From positions 133,901,897 through 133,965,896 of the forward strand of contig OV050032.1 of the NCBI GenBank assembly GCA_920105625.2: a stretch of 64,000 nt of DNA, read 5' to 3'. The stretch comes from Clusia tigrina. Lineage: Eukaryota; Arthropoda; Insecta; Diptera; Clusiidae. The translations under genes were made by a program, and so were the position numbers. Of the stretch, positions 1 to 10,199 are shown piece after piece; position 1 is the first letter of the stretch; every line of letters starts with the position of its first letter. The notes beneath the pieces are model-generated. The model made no database searches and was not told the origin of the DNA. It saw only the letters and a program-made list of their open reading frames with translations.

Positions 1-1014
1 GCGCGTTAGGTCGGTCGCGTGTTTGACAGTTAAGGTAGAAACAATATAATTATACATATTGTTACGAAATTGCCCTCTTGACAATTTACTCTGTTACAAA
101 ATTGCCCTCCTGACAATTCCTCTAAGTCTCTGTATTCGGACTCGTAACACTGGATTGAGTAGTAATCAAACAATCGCTGGTTAAATTAAAATAATTAGAT
201 CTATTTAATTATTGCTATTTACACATTTAATATTAGGCTTAAAGTTCACTTAGTTATTATTTGCACTTTATTTCACAGACCATTAGTCACTTTATTTACT
301 AATGAATTTCATCACTTTGTAAATCACAAATACTGCTGCTTTGATTATAATGCTAGATGTACACACTGTTACGGTCTCTGATCTACTGCATTCGACTTTG
401 AACAGTCTTGTCGCTTTAATAGTTTTCAAATGGTTGGAGTAGAAAATTCCACGCTATTCTCGTATTTTCTAGAGGTTTCTATCCACATCGACAGAGGTCG
501 AGAATATTCTTTTTGATATTACCGACAGATGGTTCTTGAATAAGCTTTTATACGAATAGTTCGGGCACAGGGGGCACTCATTCCCAAACTCAGATGGGAA
601 GTATGCAATCGCATTCACTGTGCTATCACGTTTCAATATGAAGCAATTCGAAATGCGGCTTCACGCGTTTGATCGTAAATTTTTACAAAAATCGTAAACG
701 CGTTCCAAACGACCGACCAGGGCAAGTTTCTAGTCGGTCGTGCGTTTAACAGCAGTGTTGCTATTTTAGCCGTTTTCTTTCAAGCGGCTCGGCAACACTG
801 CTGACAATAAAATTTCCTATTACCGAAACAATTGACATTTTATTAAAAATTTGTCAAAATGCCGTTCTATGAAGAGAAATTAATAATTTTTGAAGGGGAG
901 CAAACGCGCTATTTCGTTATAGCAACGCATACCTCACGCGTTATACTAACGATATCGTAAACACGGAGAAAACGCAGAGTAAATACCGGTAAACGCGCGA
1001 CCGACCTAGTGCGC
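1..1014. mobile_element. Non-autonomous TIR element, possibly composite
   Basis: Positions 1-24 and the reverse complement of 991-1014 match at 21 of 24 bases (core TAGGTCGGTCGCG), so the segment is bounded by terminal inverted repeats. Related motifs also occur internally as a back-to-back pair, minus at about 705-720 and plus at about 731-750, so the unit may be two elements abutting or one inserted in another. A 32-bp direct repeat lies at 60-122. A separate inverted pair, CAGCAGTGTTGC near 750 and GCAACACTGCTG near 791, resembles hAT-like ends. No transposase ORF is seen. The left flank is outside the window, so the target-site duplication cannot be checked. Confidence 0.6.
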
Positions 1015-2333
1015 CATTGTGATATAGCCTATAATGTTCAATGTGCTTATATTGATAAAAAAATCAATTATATTTTTATAATTTTATTTTAAATTTTTAA
1101 ATATTATTACACAACATTTAAACTAAGGGTATTTTGATGTTTAAAATACTAATTGTGGGATATATACCGTTTCCGTTTTGTATTAATTTCCGAACAAGTA
1201 ACTTAGTTTCCTCAAAAAACCACAAACAAGTTTCAATAAATTACAAACAAGTTTCAATAAACTACATACAAGTTTCAATTCCAGGCAATTACACATTCCT
1301 TTAAAAATTAATAGACGAATTTTGCAGAATTTGTTTCTTATATTTCTGTAACAAGTTTAATTTTTGTACTAATTGCCACTCAAAGTGTATTTATGTCTAT
1401 AGTGAAATACATATACGTCACTCAAGTTTACTTCATATTCGTTTTGATCGACGAGGGGAGTCCCTCATTTAAAGCTCGTTATTTCATAATTTATAGGTAT
1501 ATTTCAGTGGTAAATATATCAAAGCGCTTAGAACTGAGTAACTTTAAAGTTCCATTAAAAGATTCATTTTGAGTTGAAAAATACATTTATACCTTGAATG
1601 ATCCTATCATTAGAGCATCCAACTAAATTTACTTTTAAAAATTTCCAAAATTTTTTTATGTATATTTTCTTTTATGTTTTTGATTACTGAATGAGTATCG
1701 AAACATACGAAACAAAAGTGCTTGTTAAAATGGGTAATATATCGGGTGCAGCAAGTATGCGTACGTAGTGACTATGCGAATTATCACATTTGCATGGCAT
1801 CTACGTGTGTAACTAATACACAATATTTGAACTAAAATAGATACATTTTAATATTTCATGTAAAAGGAAAATATATGTATACGAACATACATTTTCATGT
1901 ATACAAGTTAAATACTTCGTTAGGGGCCTGTTTCGTTCGACTAACTTGGTATGTTTTATTATTTTAAATCGACACTATATGCCGGTTACAAGTCGGATGG
2001 ACGGCACAACCCTCCTTACTATAATTCGATGCCACTATGTGGGATCTTTCGTTATGGGAAGGGTGTGCTATTAGAGAGCACACTGATTTTATAGTGCGAA
2101 CCTGTCGCGACACTGTTGCTGCAACCAACCGCCTAGCGCCGCCTGTCGGTGATCAGCGATAACGGATGTATTCAACGCGGTATGGTCGTTGGCAATTATA
2201 GTTGGTCAGCTATCTAGAACGCAGCAGCAATACAGCAACTGGTGATCGGGAGAGTAGCAACAATTCTTCCACAGCTAGTTAATTCTGAAATAAATGACAC
2301 ATAGGAAGTACAGGTTCTTGTATTTCTTTTTAT
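1015..2333. other. AT-rich non-coding stretch
   Basis: No supported gene. A 21-bp unit containing ACAAGTTTCAAT is repeated three times at 1222-1281. The part from about 1980 to 2280 is less AT-rich but has no long open frame. Confidence 0.5.
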
Positions 2334-2877
2334 TTCAGTTTAATAGTTTAAATAGCTAAATACAGACAGTTTTCTTAATGACACAATATGCGCGTAAGTT
2401 TTCAGTTAATAGTTCAAATAGTTAAATACAAACAGTTTTCTTAATGACACAATATGCGCGTAAGTTTTCAGTTAATAGTTCCAATAGTTAAATACAAACA
2501 GTTTTCTTAATGACACAATATGCGCGTAAGTTTTCAGTTAATAGTTCAAATAGTTAAATACAAACAGTTTTCCTAATGACACAATATGCGCGTAAGTTTT
2601 CAGTTAATAGTTCAAATAGTTAAATACAAACAGTTTTCCTAATGACACAATATGCGCGTAAGTTTTTAGTTAATAGTTCAAATAGTTAAATGCAACAGTT
2701 TTCTCAATGACACAACATGCGCGTAAGTTTTCAATTAATAGTTCAAATAGTTAAATGCAAACAGTTTTCTCAATGACACAACATGCGCGTAAGTTTTCAA
2801 TTAATAGTTCAAATAGTTAAACGCAAACAGTTTTCTTAATGATACAATATGCGCGAAAGTTTTCACTTAATAGACTT
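2334..2877. repeat. 66-bp minisatellite, about 8 copies
   Basis: The landmark ACAGTTTTC recurs at 2366, 2432, 2498, 2564, 2630, 2695, 2761 and 2827. The period is 66 bp, except for one 65-bp unit. A partial copy precedes the first unit. Copies differ by a few substitutions; the last units share variants such as CAACATGCGCG, which indicates local unit amplification. Confidence 0.95.
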
Positions 2878-3252
2878 CGACTTCACAAATTTCTTTCTTG
2901 ATTGAATCTAAATTTTAGTTTACACGTATTTATATCTTAAAATATCGCTACTTTAGTATTGAATTTCATGAGAATTGAAGCAAGCAAGTATTTAATGCGA
3001 ATTCAAATTAATATGAATTTAAAGATTTTCATAAGAATTGAACTCAACATGATAGGATCATTTTCATGGGAATTCAAGTAAACATGAATTTGAAGATTTT
3101 CATAAGAATTGAAATATTAAATATCTTAAATAATAATCTTAATAAGAATTGGAATTTGATGTTGTTGTTGTTGCGGGTTAAGTGGTTGCGTTTGGCCGAC
3201 ACGTGTGTGTCGCTAACTTACATACATATGTAAGTGCATACATGTATGTCAA
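2878..3252. other. AT-rich spacer with short GAATT-rich repeats
   Basis: Several imperfect direct repeats of the type ATGAATTTAAAGATTTTCAT lie at about 2980-3120. A GTT microsatellite sits near 3163-3174. The region ends in the left copy of the target-site duplication of the next element (3240-3252). No gene is seen. Confidence 0.5.
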
Positions 3253-4078
3253 CGGTGCGCTCACAAAGTTGATGCCAAACTTGGGAGGGCCCAGATCAAG
3301 TCGAAGGAAGCTACTATCGAGGGTAACTACCTCGATCATCCTATATGCGGCTCCAATTTGGGCAGAAGTCGCGCGTACAGAGAGCGTCTCAAAAGGAATC
3401 CGAACTGTACATAGGCTCAGCGCGCTAAGGGTTGCTAGCGCCTTTCGGACAGTTTCGGATGATGCCATTTGTGTGTTATCAAGTAAGCCACCAATCGACC
3501 TGCTTGCATATGAAATGCAGGATTTGTATAGGAGAGGGACAAGACCAACGGCTGCAGATAAGCTTGAAATAAGACAGAAAACCATGCAACAATGGCAGCA
3601 AAGATGGGAGCAATCCAGCAAAGGCCGATGTACATTCCAACTGATACATAATATCAACGAATGGTACTCCCGCACACACGGCGAACTTAACTTCTATTTG
3701 ACACAGATGCTTAGTGGCCACGGGTGCTTCAAGGAATACTTGCACAAATACAAATACGATGTTGACCCGTTTTGTCCAAGTTGCCCGGGAGAGCAGGAAA
3801 ACGCGCAGCATATACTTTTTCATTGCCCGCGATTTAACGAGAGCAGAAACAACTTGAGCGCTATCTTAGGAGAACAACCAGCAATGGCTAATCTGGTAGC
3901 GCATATGTGTGAAACCGAGACTAAATGGGAGGCAGTTTGTTCCACAGTATCTATTATGATGATAACTCTGCGGAACACTGAACGCGCCCGAACAGCAGCA
4001 CGCCTAAGCCAGCGCAGTGCTGAGGAAAACGTTAATGGGGATGTTTCAAGAAGTAGGACTGAAAATGGACAGACCTAA
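3253..4078 (+). pseudogene. C-terminal fragment of R1-clade ORF2 protein
   Basis: About 275 codons are open to a TAA at 4076-4078. They match the thumb and C-terminal region of R1-clade reverse transcriptase: a Y-A-A-P-I-W segment, HGELNFYLTQMLSGHGCF, then a C-x2-C-x8-H-x4-C zinc motif (CPSCPGEQENAQHILFHC). The RT catalytic core and endonuclease were never copied because of 5' truncation. The open frame extends upstream to an ATG at 3182, but those first 23 codons are host flank and target-site duplication, so that start is an accident. The remaining frame is intact, which suggests a fairly recent insertion. Confidence 0.85.
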
Positions 4079-4255
4079 GACTGACGATTGAGCGGTAACG
4101 CTCGTAACGGCCTCTCGACGTATTACCTAACGGTGAGGTCCCGAGAGGATGATCCGTCCGGACATCGGGGTGATTTTAGTGGGTTGGGGCCCCACACTAC
4201 AAGGGTTTTTGACTGCTTTACACCTCGTAAAAAAAAAAAAAAAAAAAAAAAAAAA
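3253..4255 (+). mobile_element. 5'-truncated R1-clade non-LTR retrotransposon copy
   Basis: The 13-mer ACATGTATGTCAA occurs at 3240-3252 and again at 4256-4268, directly after a run of about 28 A at 4229-4256. The first A of the right duplication also belongs to the tail. The 1.0-kb insert therefore carries the marks of target-primed reverse transcription: variable-length duplication, poly(A) end and 5' truncation. It contains only the last quarter of ORF2 and a short 3' UTR. Confidence 0.93.
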
Positions 4256-4268
4256 ACATGTATGTCAA

Positions 4269-4654
4269 TATTATTGAATAAGCAAGAAAAATTAAATAAA
4301 ATAAATTTCTACCTTAACATCCGAATAAATAAAGTTTTAATTGTATTAATTTTCTTAATACTAAGAAGTTAAGAAATAAACTAATTGCAAATAAAATTTC
4401 ACTAATCTTTAGTCAATATTTGCATTTAAAAACTGAATTTGATTTAGAAGCTCAGGAGATCGTTTATCAGATAATAAATTCCGCGGTAAAGAAAAAATTC
4501 TCTCAGAAGCTATACTGCAGCGCTGCTCTCTTACTGCTTAACTACATAAATGACAGAGAAGAAGATTACGCATTGCGCAGGTCCGTTATAATTTTCTTTC
4601 TGAGTTTGACATTTCGTCCTGGGCTGTGACGTCAATATTGCAAAAACTACATAA
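4269..4654. other. AT-rich flank, no supported gene
   Basis: A 69-codon ORF (4420-4629, plus strand) contains a helical KKKFSQKLYCSAALLLLNYI-like stretch. It loosely recalls N-termini of Harbinger-type proteins, but it has no catalytic motif and no second exon that I can see. Confidence 0.3.
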
Positions 4655-5306
4655 GCCTCGTTTCACACAAACGGCACCGGCGCAACACAGCGATGATAAA
4701 TATACAAATAAACCAAAAAAAATATTTAAATTTAAGGTGTCGCAGTCCGACTCTATATGAAATTAGTCACCAAGTGCGACAAAATCATTTTTCCCCAGAA
4801 ATTAAAAAAGGTCTCCTCCGCTCTTTTTTGTGTTTTATGTTTTAATTCGATTTCTTATACAATGGAGCATAGATATACGTACACACACTTTGCATTAAGG
4901 CAATAATAATTCAATTTGAACTTTCTGCAGTCTCATATGTAAGTAGGTATAAAAATTTCTTCTGCAAGTGCCACAAAATCAATTTTCCAAAGAAATTAAA
5001 AACAGGTCTGTCTCGTCTGTTTTTTTTCTCCAGAAATTAAAAAAAAACAAACAAAATAAACAACAAAATCGTTCGACGGTTGAAAGTTTCCGCCGGCAAC
5101 TATGCGAATTGCGCAGTATTCTTTATTTTGATTTGGCATTTTTCTTTTGTTTTGTTTTGTTTTTCAACCGCAATCATAGATTGTCTGATCGTGAGAAGCT
5201 TTTGGTATGAGCATACACATTTTTCGCCTTTGTTGTGAGTTTTGTGCAGTTTTGTGTATATTTATCATCGCCGTGGCGGGCATTTAACGTTCGTCTCAAA
5301 CGAGGT
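4655..5306. mobile_element. Harbinger-type MITE, 652 bp, TAA duplications
   Basis: The left end (GCCTCGTTTCACACAAACGG) and the reverse complement of the right end (ACCTCGTTTGAGACGAACGT) are similar. Both are followed, about 20 bases further in, by a CGATGATAAATATAC block on opposite strands (4692-4706 and about 5257-5271). TAA flanks both ends (4652-4654 and 5307-5309), as expected for the PIF/Harbinger TWA target. The interior holds two diverged copies of a CAAAATCA-TTTCC...AGAAATTAAAAA block (4781-4820 and 4970-5006) but no transposase. Confidence 0.55.
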
Positions 5307-5309
5307 TAA

Positions 5310-6715
5310 GTGCTTGATGGGTAGAATTGTTTCGAATAGCGGGTGCACTGAAGTAGGTGCACTAGTAACCGAAACACTAGCTAATATATAATTTCGTCCA
5401 AAAATATTGTATAGGTCGTAAGTTATAATAATATGTCAATAGTAGGCGTAGCTGTAGAAATAACCCGCCCATTTTTTGTATGGTGTTTAATGTCAGTACC
5501 CGCAACATTCCTGTGAAATTTTGTTGATAAATCTTTAATAGGAACACAGTAATGATTTTTGGCTAATTGTGGACGTGCCAGTTGTATTATGATCTCCATA
5601 TTCTGCAAACACACTTTTATGGACCCCTTGTATGTTTCTGCCAATTTTTATTTCGCTGGCATCAATACGAGCATAGGTAGACTAATTTTAATTTTAGACC
5701 CGAAAGTTCCCTATATCAAAAGTAGGCGTGTCTTTTCTCTGATCAGCCCTATTTGTTGCAGATAGCTTTATAATGTCCACATGTTCCTACCAGATCTTAA
5801 GTTATTAATTTTTGTAATTAGTGGGCGTGGCGGTTAATATATACCGCCCACTTTTTGCATAGTGTTTAGTAGGTCCCACATCTCCATAATAAATAATGTC
5901 ACGATTCCGTTAATTGAACCGAAGTTATAGTCATTTTAAAAAAGGTGAGAAAAGCTATTTATATGGAAGGTAGGCGTGGTCTTTGTCCAAATCGGTCCAT
6001 ATATGTAGCAATCTGGTTCTGTATCTTTGTCCAGACTATACTTTTGCAAAATTTCATTAAGATAGCTCTAACGGTGTAGAAAAAATGTGGCCACAGAAAA
6101 TAGCTTAGAAAGTGATTCTAATCATTTCTGTATATAAGTTAAGGTGAAATAAACTGCATTGACCTATACCAAATCAAATATCATATTGCACACTCAACCC
6201 GTGTGCAAATAATTCACATGTTTTGCGATGACACCGCGTCTGCTAAAAGCGGAACATCTGCAAGCTACAATTTAGTTCACTCATCCCAATCCAGAATCGT
6301 GGGAATGCAACTTCAGCATCTTCCAGCGACAAACCATCCGGCAGAATACGGTATAATAGATTTAGACTTAAGTATATTTTGAATTAGATTTTAGTTCGTT
6401 TTCAATCCTCAAGTAAAGAAGGTGCATAGCACCAATAAAAAATATTTTTTAAAATTAAACAACATCAACTTATATATGCCCATACCTACCACGCCTCCTT
6501 CTTGAAATTGCAGCCCCTCTCAAAAGCACAAAATTAATATTTACCTTTTTTAAAGATAAGGGGTATAAATATATGCGTATTTCCCGGTAGGCCTAGCGCA
6601 CTAATACGTCGCTAGTCCACAAGCTGAAATACGTAAACAACTTTTATTTGAAATCGAATGCATTTGTTTAGTGCATGTATATTTTTGGGGATATATTTGT
6701 TACTTAAATTAATGT
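5310..6715. other. Non-coding stretch with dispersed GGGCGTGG-type repeats
   Basis: Two diverged copies of one block, AGTAGGCGTAGCTG...CCGCCCATTTTTTG...GTGTTTA and AGTGGGCGTGGCGG...CCGCCCACTTTTTG...GTGTTTA, lie at about 5441-5500 and 5819-5875. A third, weaker block (GTAGGCGTGGTC...CCAAATCGG) lies at 5970-6000. They look like pieces of one interspersed repeat family that I cannot name. No gene is seen. Confidence 0.45.
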
Positions 6716-6785
6716 GCCTCTGTGGCTCAGCGGTAAGTTTGTTGGACTTAGAATTCATAGGTACTGAGTTCCTCAGTGGAATACA
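6716..6785 (+). pseudogene. tRNA-like sequence (pseudo-tRNA or SINE head)
   Basis: A perfect RNA polymerase III A-box consensus, TGGCTCAGCGG, lies at 6723-6733. It is followed at tRNA-like spacing by a degenerate B-box region (GAGTTCCTCAGTGG, 6766-6779) and then by a T-rich tract that could terminate pol III. The anticodon arm does not fold cleanly, and the T-arm lacks GTTCRA, so this is not a functional tRNA gene. Confidence 0.4.
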
Positions 6786-7387
6786 ATTTTTTTATTTTCT
6801 TTACTTTGAGTAATGAATGTTGTTAATTTTTTCTCTTTTTTAATAATATGGAATGGGTTTTACAATTTGACAGAATAATTTATGGATAAGATTCTATATC
6901 AGATATAATTTACATATTAAAAATATATCAAATCAATCAAAGAATATACATTTCAATTAAAAGTTATGTGTCACGTACGAATGACACGTCATTCATATAT
7001 TCATATATATTTCTTTATTTATTTTATTAAAATTAAGTACAATTAAAATTATAAATAACTATATTAATATACCATAACATAAATCCATAAGCGTATACGA
7101 GCGAACGTACGAGTATGCAATTATATGTGTGCACGCAAGAAATTGCACCTTGAGAATAATAGGACGAATGATAAGAAAAGTATTAAATAAGGTTTGTACT
7201 AACTGGAAGTTTGTCGCATATTCATAATAGAGAGTATTTGGATCAACCCTTTTATTTATCGGGACAGATATCGAATATCAACAAAATATAGTAGTAAGGA
7301 AGGGGAAGACGAAGGGTGTTGACTGGCGTTCAAATTTTATTTGGAAGAATCGTAAAATGACATTTATTGCTTTAATTATAATATTTT
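6786..7387. other. AT-rich stretch, nothing identified
   Basis: Long A+T-rich sequence with short direct repeats (TATTCATATAT near 6991-7011). There is no ORF with family resemblance, and no RNA motif beyond the pseudo-tRNA at its left edge. Confidence 0.4.
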
Positions 7388-7785
7388 AGCTGTGTTTCTT
7401 TCGATGCGAGGGTCCAGTCTAGCATTTGGTAGCATTAGTTTTGACATTTAAAATGCTTATACAATTTTATAAATGTATTTTATTTATAAATGTATAATTT
7501 TCACAAACTATATTTATTTTTTAATTTAAACAAAAAGTTATTACATATTTTTTTAATTACATACCTATTTTCTTTATTCTCCATTTTGCTTTTTCCACAA
7601 TAACACCTGTTTATTTTTAGTTTACTCTTTTTTTCGTTCACAATAGACAACAAAATGGTCTTGGTGGCACTTCTTTTTGAGGCGCTAACCATCAAACGAA
7701 TACAAACAGCTTGCATTAACTAAGCATCAGAATGTATGCATAAGTGGTTTGTTTATTGAAACTCGCGTCGAAAGAAACAAAGCTA
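7388..7785 (-). mobile_element. MITE with GTTTCTTTCRAYGCGAG terminal repeats
   Basis: The left end TAGCTGTGTTTCTTTCGATG and the reverse complement of the right end match at 22 of 24 bases. The interior, read on the minus strand, is related to 45,205-45,310 and 32,950-33,030: all three share GTCTATTGTGAA(C/A)GA followed by a CTGTAATTATATAAAA-like tract or its decayed form. It also has the CAGTGCTGCCAAATGCTAG-like block found at 45,030 and 46,485. The open frame at 7501-7716 on the minus strand is repeat sequence, not a gene. The precise target-site duplication is unclear. Confidence 0.65.
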
Positions 7786-7829
7786 TTATACAATAAATGC
7801 AACTATTAAAATGACAACTTTGTGTGAGT

Positions 7830-9620
7830 GATAATTTCAGAAGTAGGACCTGCAACGATTCCTGACGCGAGTAACAGAAAAATTAAGAACAAAATTGCGA
7901 GAATTAGAATTTCGGCAGTGGGAAATGAAACGAAACTTTTTGAAAGATTAAACGATCATTTTAGTGAAAAACGCTTCTCTTTTGCGCTAAATGAAAGTTT
8001 ACATCAGCGTATTCAATAATTAGAAAAAACAATCAAGAAGATGCAAAATGATCAAGCAAACGTTGATGGTGTGGCCAGTCGAGCATACCCGTATTGTGAA
8101 ATGGCCGCTGCGCCCACGTAATGTATTTCTTCAGACGCTACGCATGCGCCAACGTCAACACAAGTGCCACAATCTGAGTCACAAGCATATAATAACTTCC
8201 ATTCACCAATTACTCGTTCGTCCCCAATACTTTTGGTTACTTCAACTATACCTACCTACGAAGCAACGTGCGCTGAGATAGCGGGTACTCCTCTGCCTTC
8301 GAATAGCACGCCGCAGTGTGTATCGCCTGCCATAAATAGACGATATGTGCTGCCTGTGATATCCACAGTGTACGCTTGGTGGTAATGCAGTGTAGCATCC
8401 ATTACAAATGGTAACAGGTATGACGTCAAGTATGGGTGTACCAACGAATGATGTGAACAAACGATATGCAAACTGGAACGTGCTGCCTGCATCGATGCCG
8501 TCGACGATTGATGGTAATGCAGTGCAAACAATAATAACGAAAATGTATTCTTGACGATGCTTTACACGTTTGAATGTATTACAAATGTGGTATATGTATA
8601 TCAAAGTGGTCTCCCTGAATTTCAAATCAGTATGTGTTCGGAAATGTACGGCATATAATATCTATTCCGTCAACTTTTGATCCATGTACCGGCATCGGTT
8701 TAAAATGAAAAAAACGTGAAATAACTTGCTGCAATTGTAAGAAGAGCGGACACATTTCGCGTATTTATCCAGAGCTTCAAAAACTTCAACGATGTACCAA
8801 ATGTTCGAGCAAAAATACTATAAATTGCAATGCTATCAGAAACGTACAAGATATAAATTTGCAGCAAAATTTATAAATGTGAATGAAGTTGAAACAACAG
8901 CTTTTATAGACTCAGGCCTTTGATACAAAAAACATTTGCAGAGGGCTAAAAACAAAATTGTAATGTACTATTGAAAGGCTTTGGCGGTGGACAATACGAG
9001 TGCTTGATTAAAATGAAATTAGTTCTAACGATTGACGGTAATAGCTGTGAAATTGAAATACTAATTGTTCATGACGATATTAAGAAATATGACGTTCTCC
9101 TCGGTATCGACGTAATATCTTCGAATAGTAATCGCCTCGTGTCTGAAGGTGAAAAGTGTTGGCTTATTTAACGAGATGCAAACAAAGTCGGGAAAACTAC
9201 TGACGGTGAGTTTCCTGACTTAATGCTCCGCGATAAAAGCATCGGAAATTGGAATGTCTAATTTAGTACAATTAAAAATAAAGTTTTCATCATACGCCAA
9301 TAAATATGAAACCTTACAGCGTTCCATTCGCGCGACGCCAGTAGTAAAACCAATTATTGACGATTTAGTGAAAAGTGAAATCATACTTCCATCGAGAATT
9401 AGATACGCTTCACCAGCGTTCTGGTGGAGAAGAAAAATAGCGAATTTAGAATGTGTGTGTGGATTTTAGACATCCGTTTCCAATGCCGATCATCGATGAA
9501 CTTTTCGCGCAATTATCTGGTAATAATTACTACACTACTCTGGACTTTCAACTGGGTCACCACCAAATTGTGACAACGGAAGGTCTCCAGATAACTGGAT
9601 ACCTCTGGTTGTATTTTAGC
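7830..9620 (+). pseudogene. Decayed Ty3/gypsy gag-pol relic
   Basis: Order agrees with gag-pro-RT. A weak zinc-knuckle trace (CNCKKSGHISRIYP, about 8726-8770) comes first. A retropepsin C-terminal part follows (8971-9171, with VLLGIDVI). Next is the RT N-terminus, PIIDDLVKSEIILPSRIRYASP, at 9354-9415. Then, in another frame, comes CVDFRHPFPMPIIDELFAQLSG at 9456-9521, followed by a TTLDFQLGHHQI segment holding the first RT Asp. Stops and at least two frameshifts separate the parts. Nothing after about 9600 belongs to it: the YxDD core, RNase H and integrase are missing, and no LTR is recognised. Confidence 0.75.
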
Positions 9621-9792
9621 CGTGTCAGAGCAAGGGGGTCTGCTCTGGGTTACTTGTTGTTCCCCATTACTCGTGGGAATTTTTATAAACAAATCTATGA
9701 AAACAAACCAAACTTAAGCCCTAGTGGCAACAAATTCTATTGGCATCCAGCTCTCGGAGGAAATATGACATCCCAACGAGACTGATGCCAGA

Positions 9793-10195
9793 ATGGAGAT
9801 CGAAGTCGACGACATGGCCATTGGTCCAAACGCTGCATACGCCCCAATTCCAACGGATGAGTAGGATGCTCTGCTATCTATCCCCCCACCAGAGGAAAGC
9901 AAGTTGAAAGGGAAGAAAACGTCAGGTGCTCAGCGCATCCGACGAAATTTTTTCTTCAAAGAGGTGCAACTCCTGAAGAAGCCAAACCGTTAGCCGAGCT
10001 GATAATGGCTCGAGGCAAAAAGCAGCTGGCGACTCTTACCAATAAAATGGGTAAGAGGGACCGCTCCGAAAGCGCCATAGCTACCCTGGACCATAATACT
10101 CCAAAAAGAAGGTCGGGTCCTATGGATGCTAGGTCACAAGTCAGACCGTCGTATGCCAGTGTTGTCGAAACATATGCCAGTATGCCAGTATGCCA
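9793..10195 (+). pseudogene. 5' half of a LOA-like non-LTR ORF1
   Basis: ATG at 9793 opens an acidic N-terminus interrupted by TAG near 9862. Then come SGAQRIRRN, a frameshift, and RGATPEEAKPLAELIMARGK with a basic PKRRSG segment and PSYASVVET (about 10,147-10,173). This order (SGAQR box, TPEEAK helix, basic patch, SYA.V box) is typical of ORF1 nucleic-acid-binding proteins of LOA/R1-group elements. The reading stops at about 10,195 and resumes at about 12,715 after an intervening jockey copy. Confidence 0.6.
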
Positions 10196-10199
10196 GTAT

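Noticed and set aside
4420..4629. 69-codon ORF with KKKFSQKLY and NYINDREED
   Set aside because: Only a vague likeness to Harbinger-type N-termini; no catalytic core or partner exon.
7501..7716. 71-codon minus-strand ORF
   Set aside because: Lies wholly in MITE sequence shared non-collinearly with 32,950 and 45,205; no conserved frame.
8242..8625. 127- and 91-codon minus-strand ORFs
   Set aside because: Overlap the degenerate repeats of the gypsy relic leader; composition unlike coding sequence.
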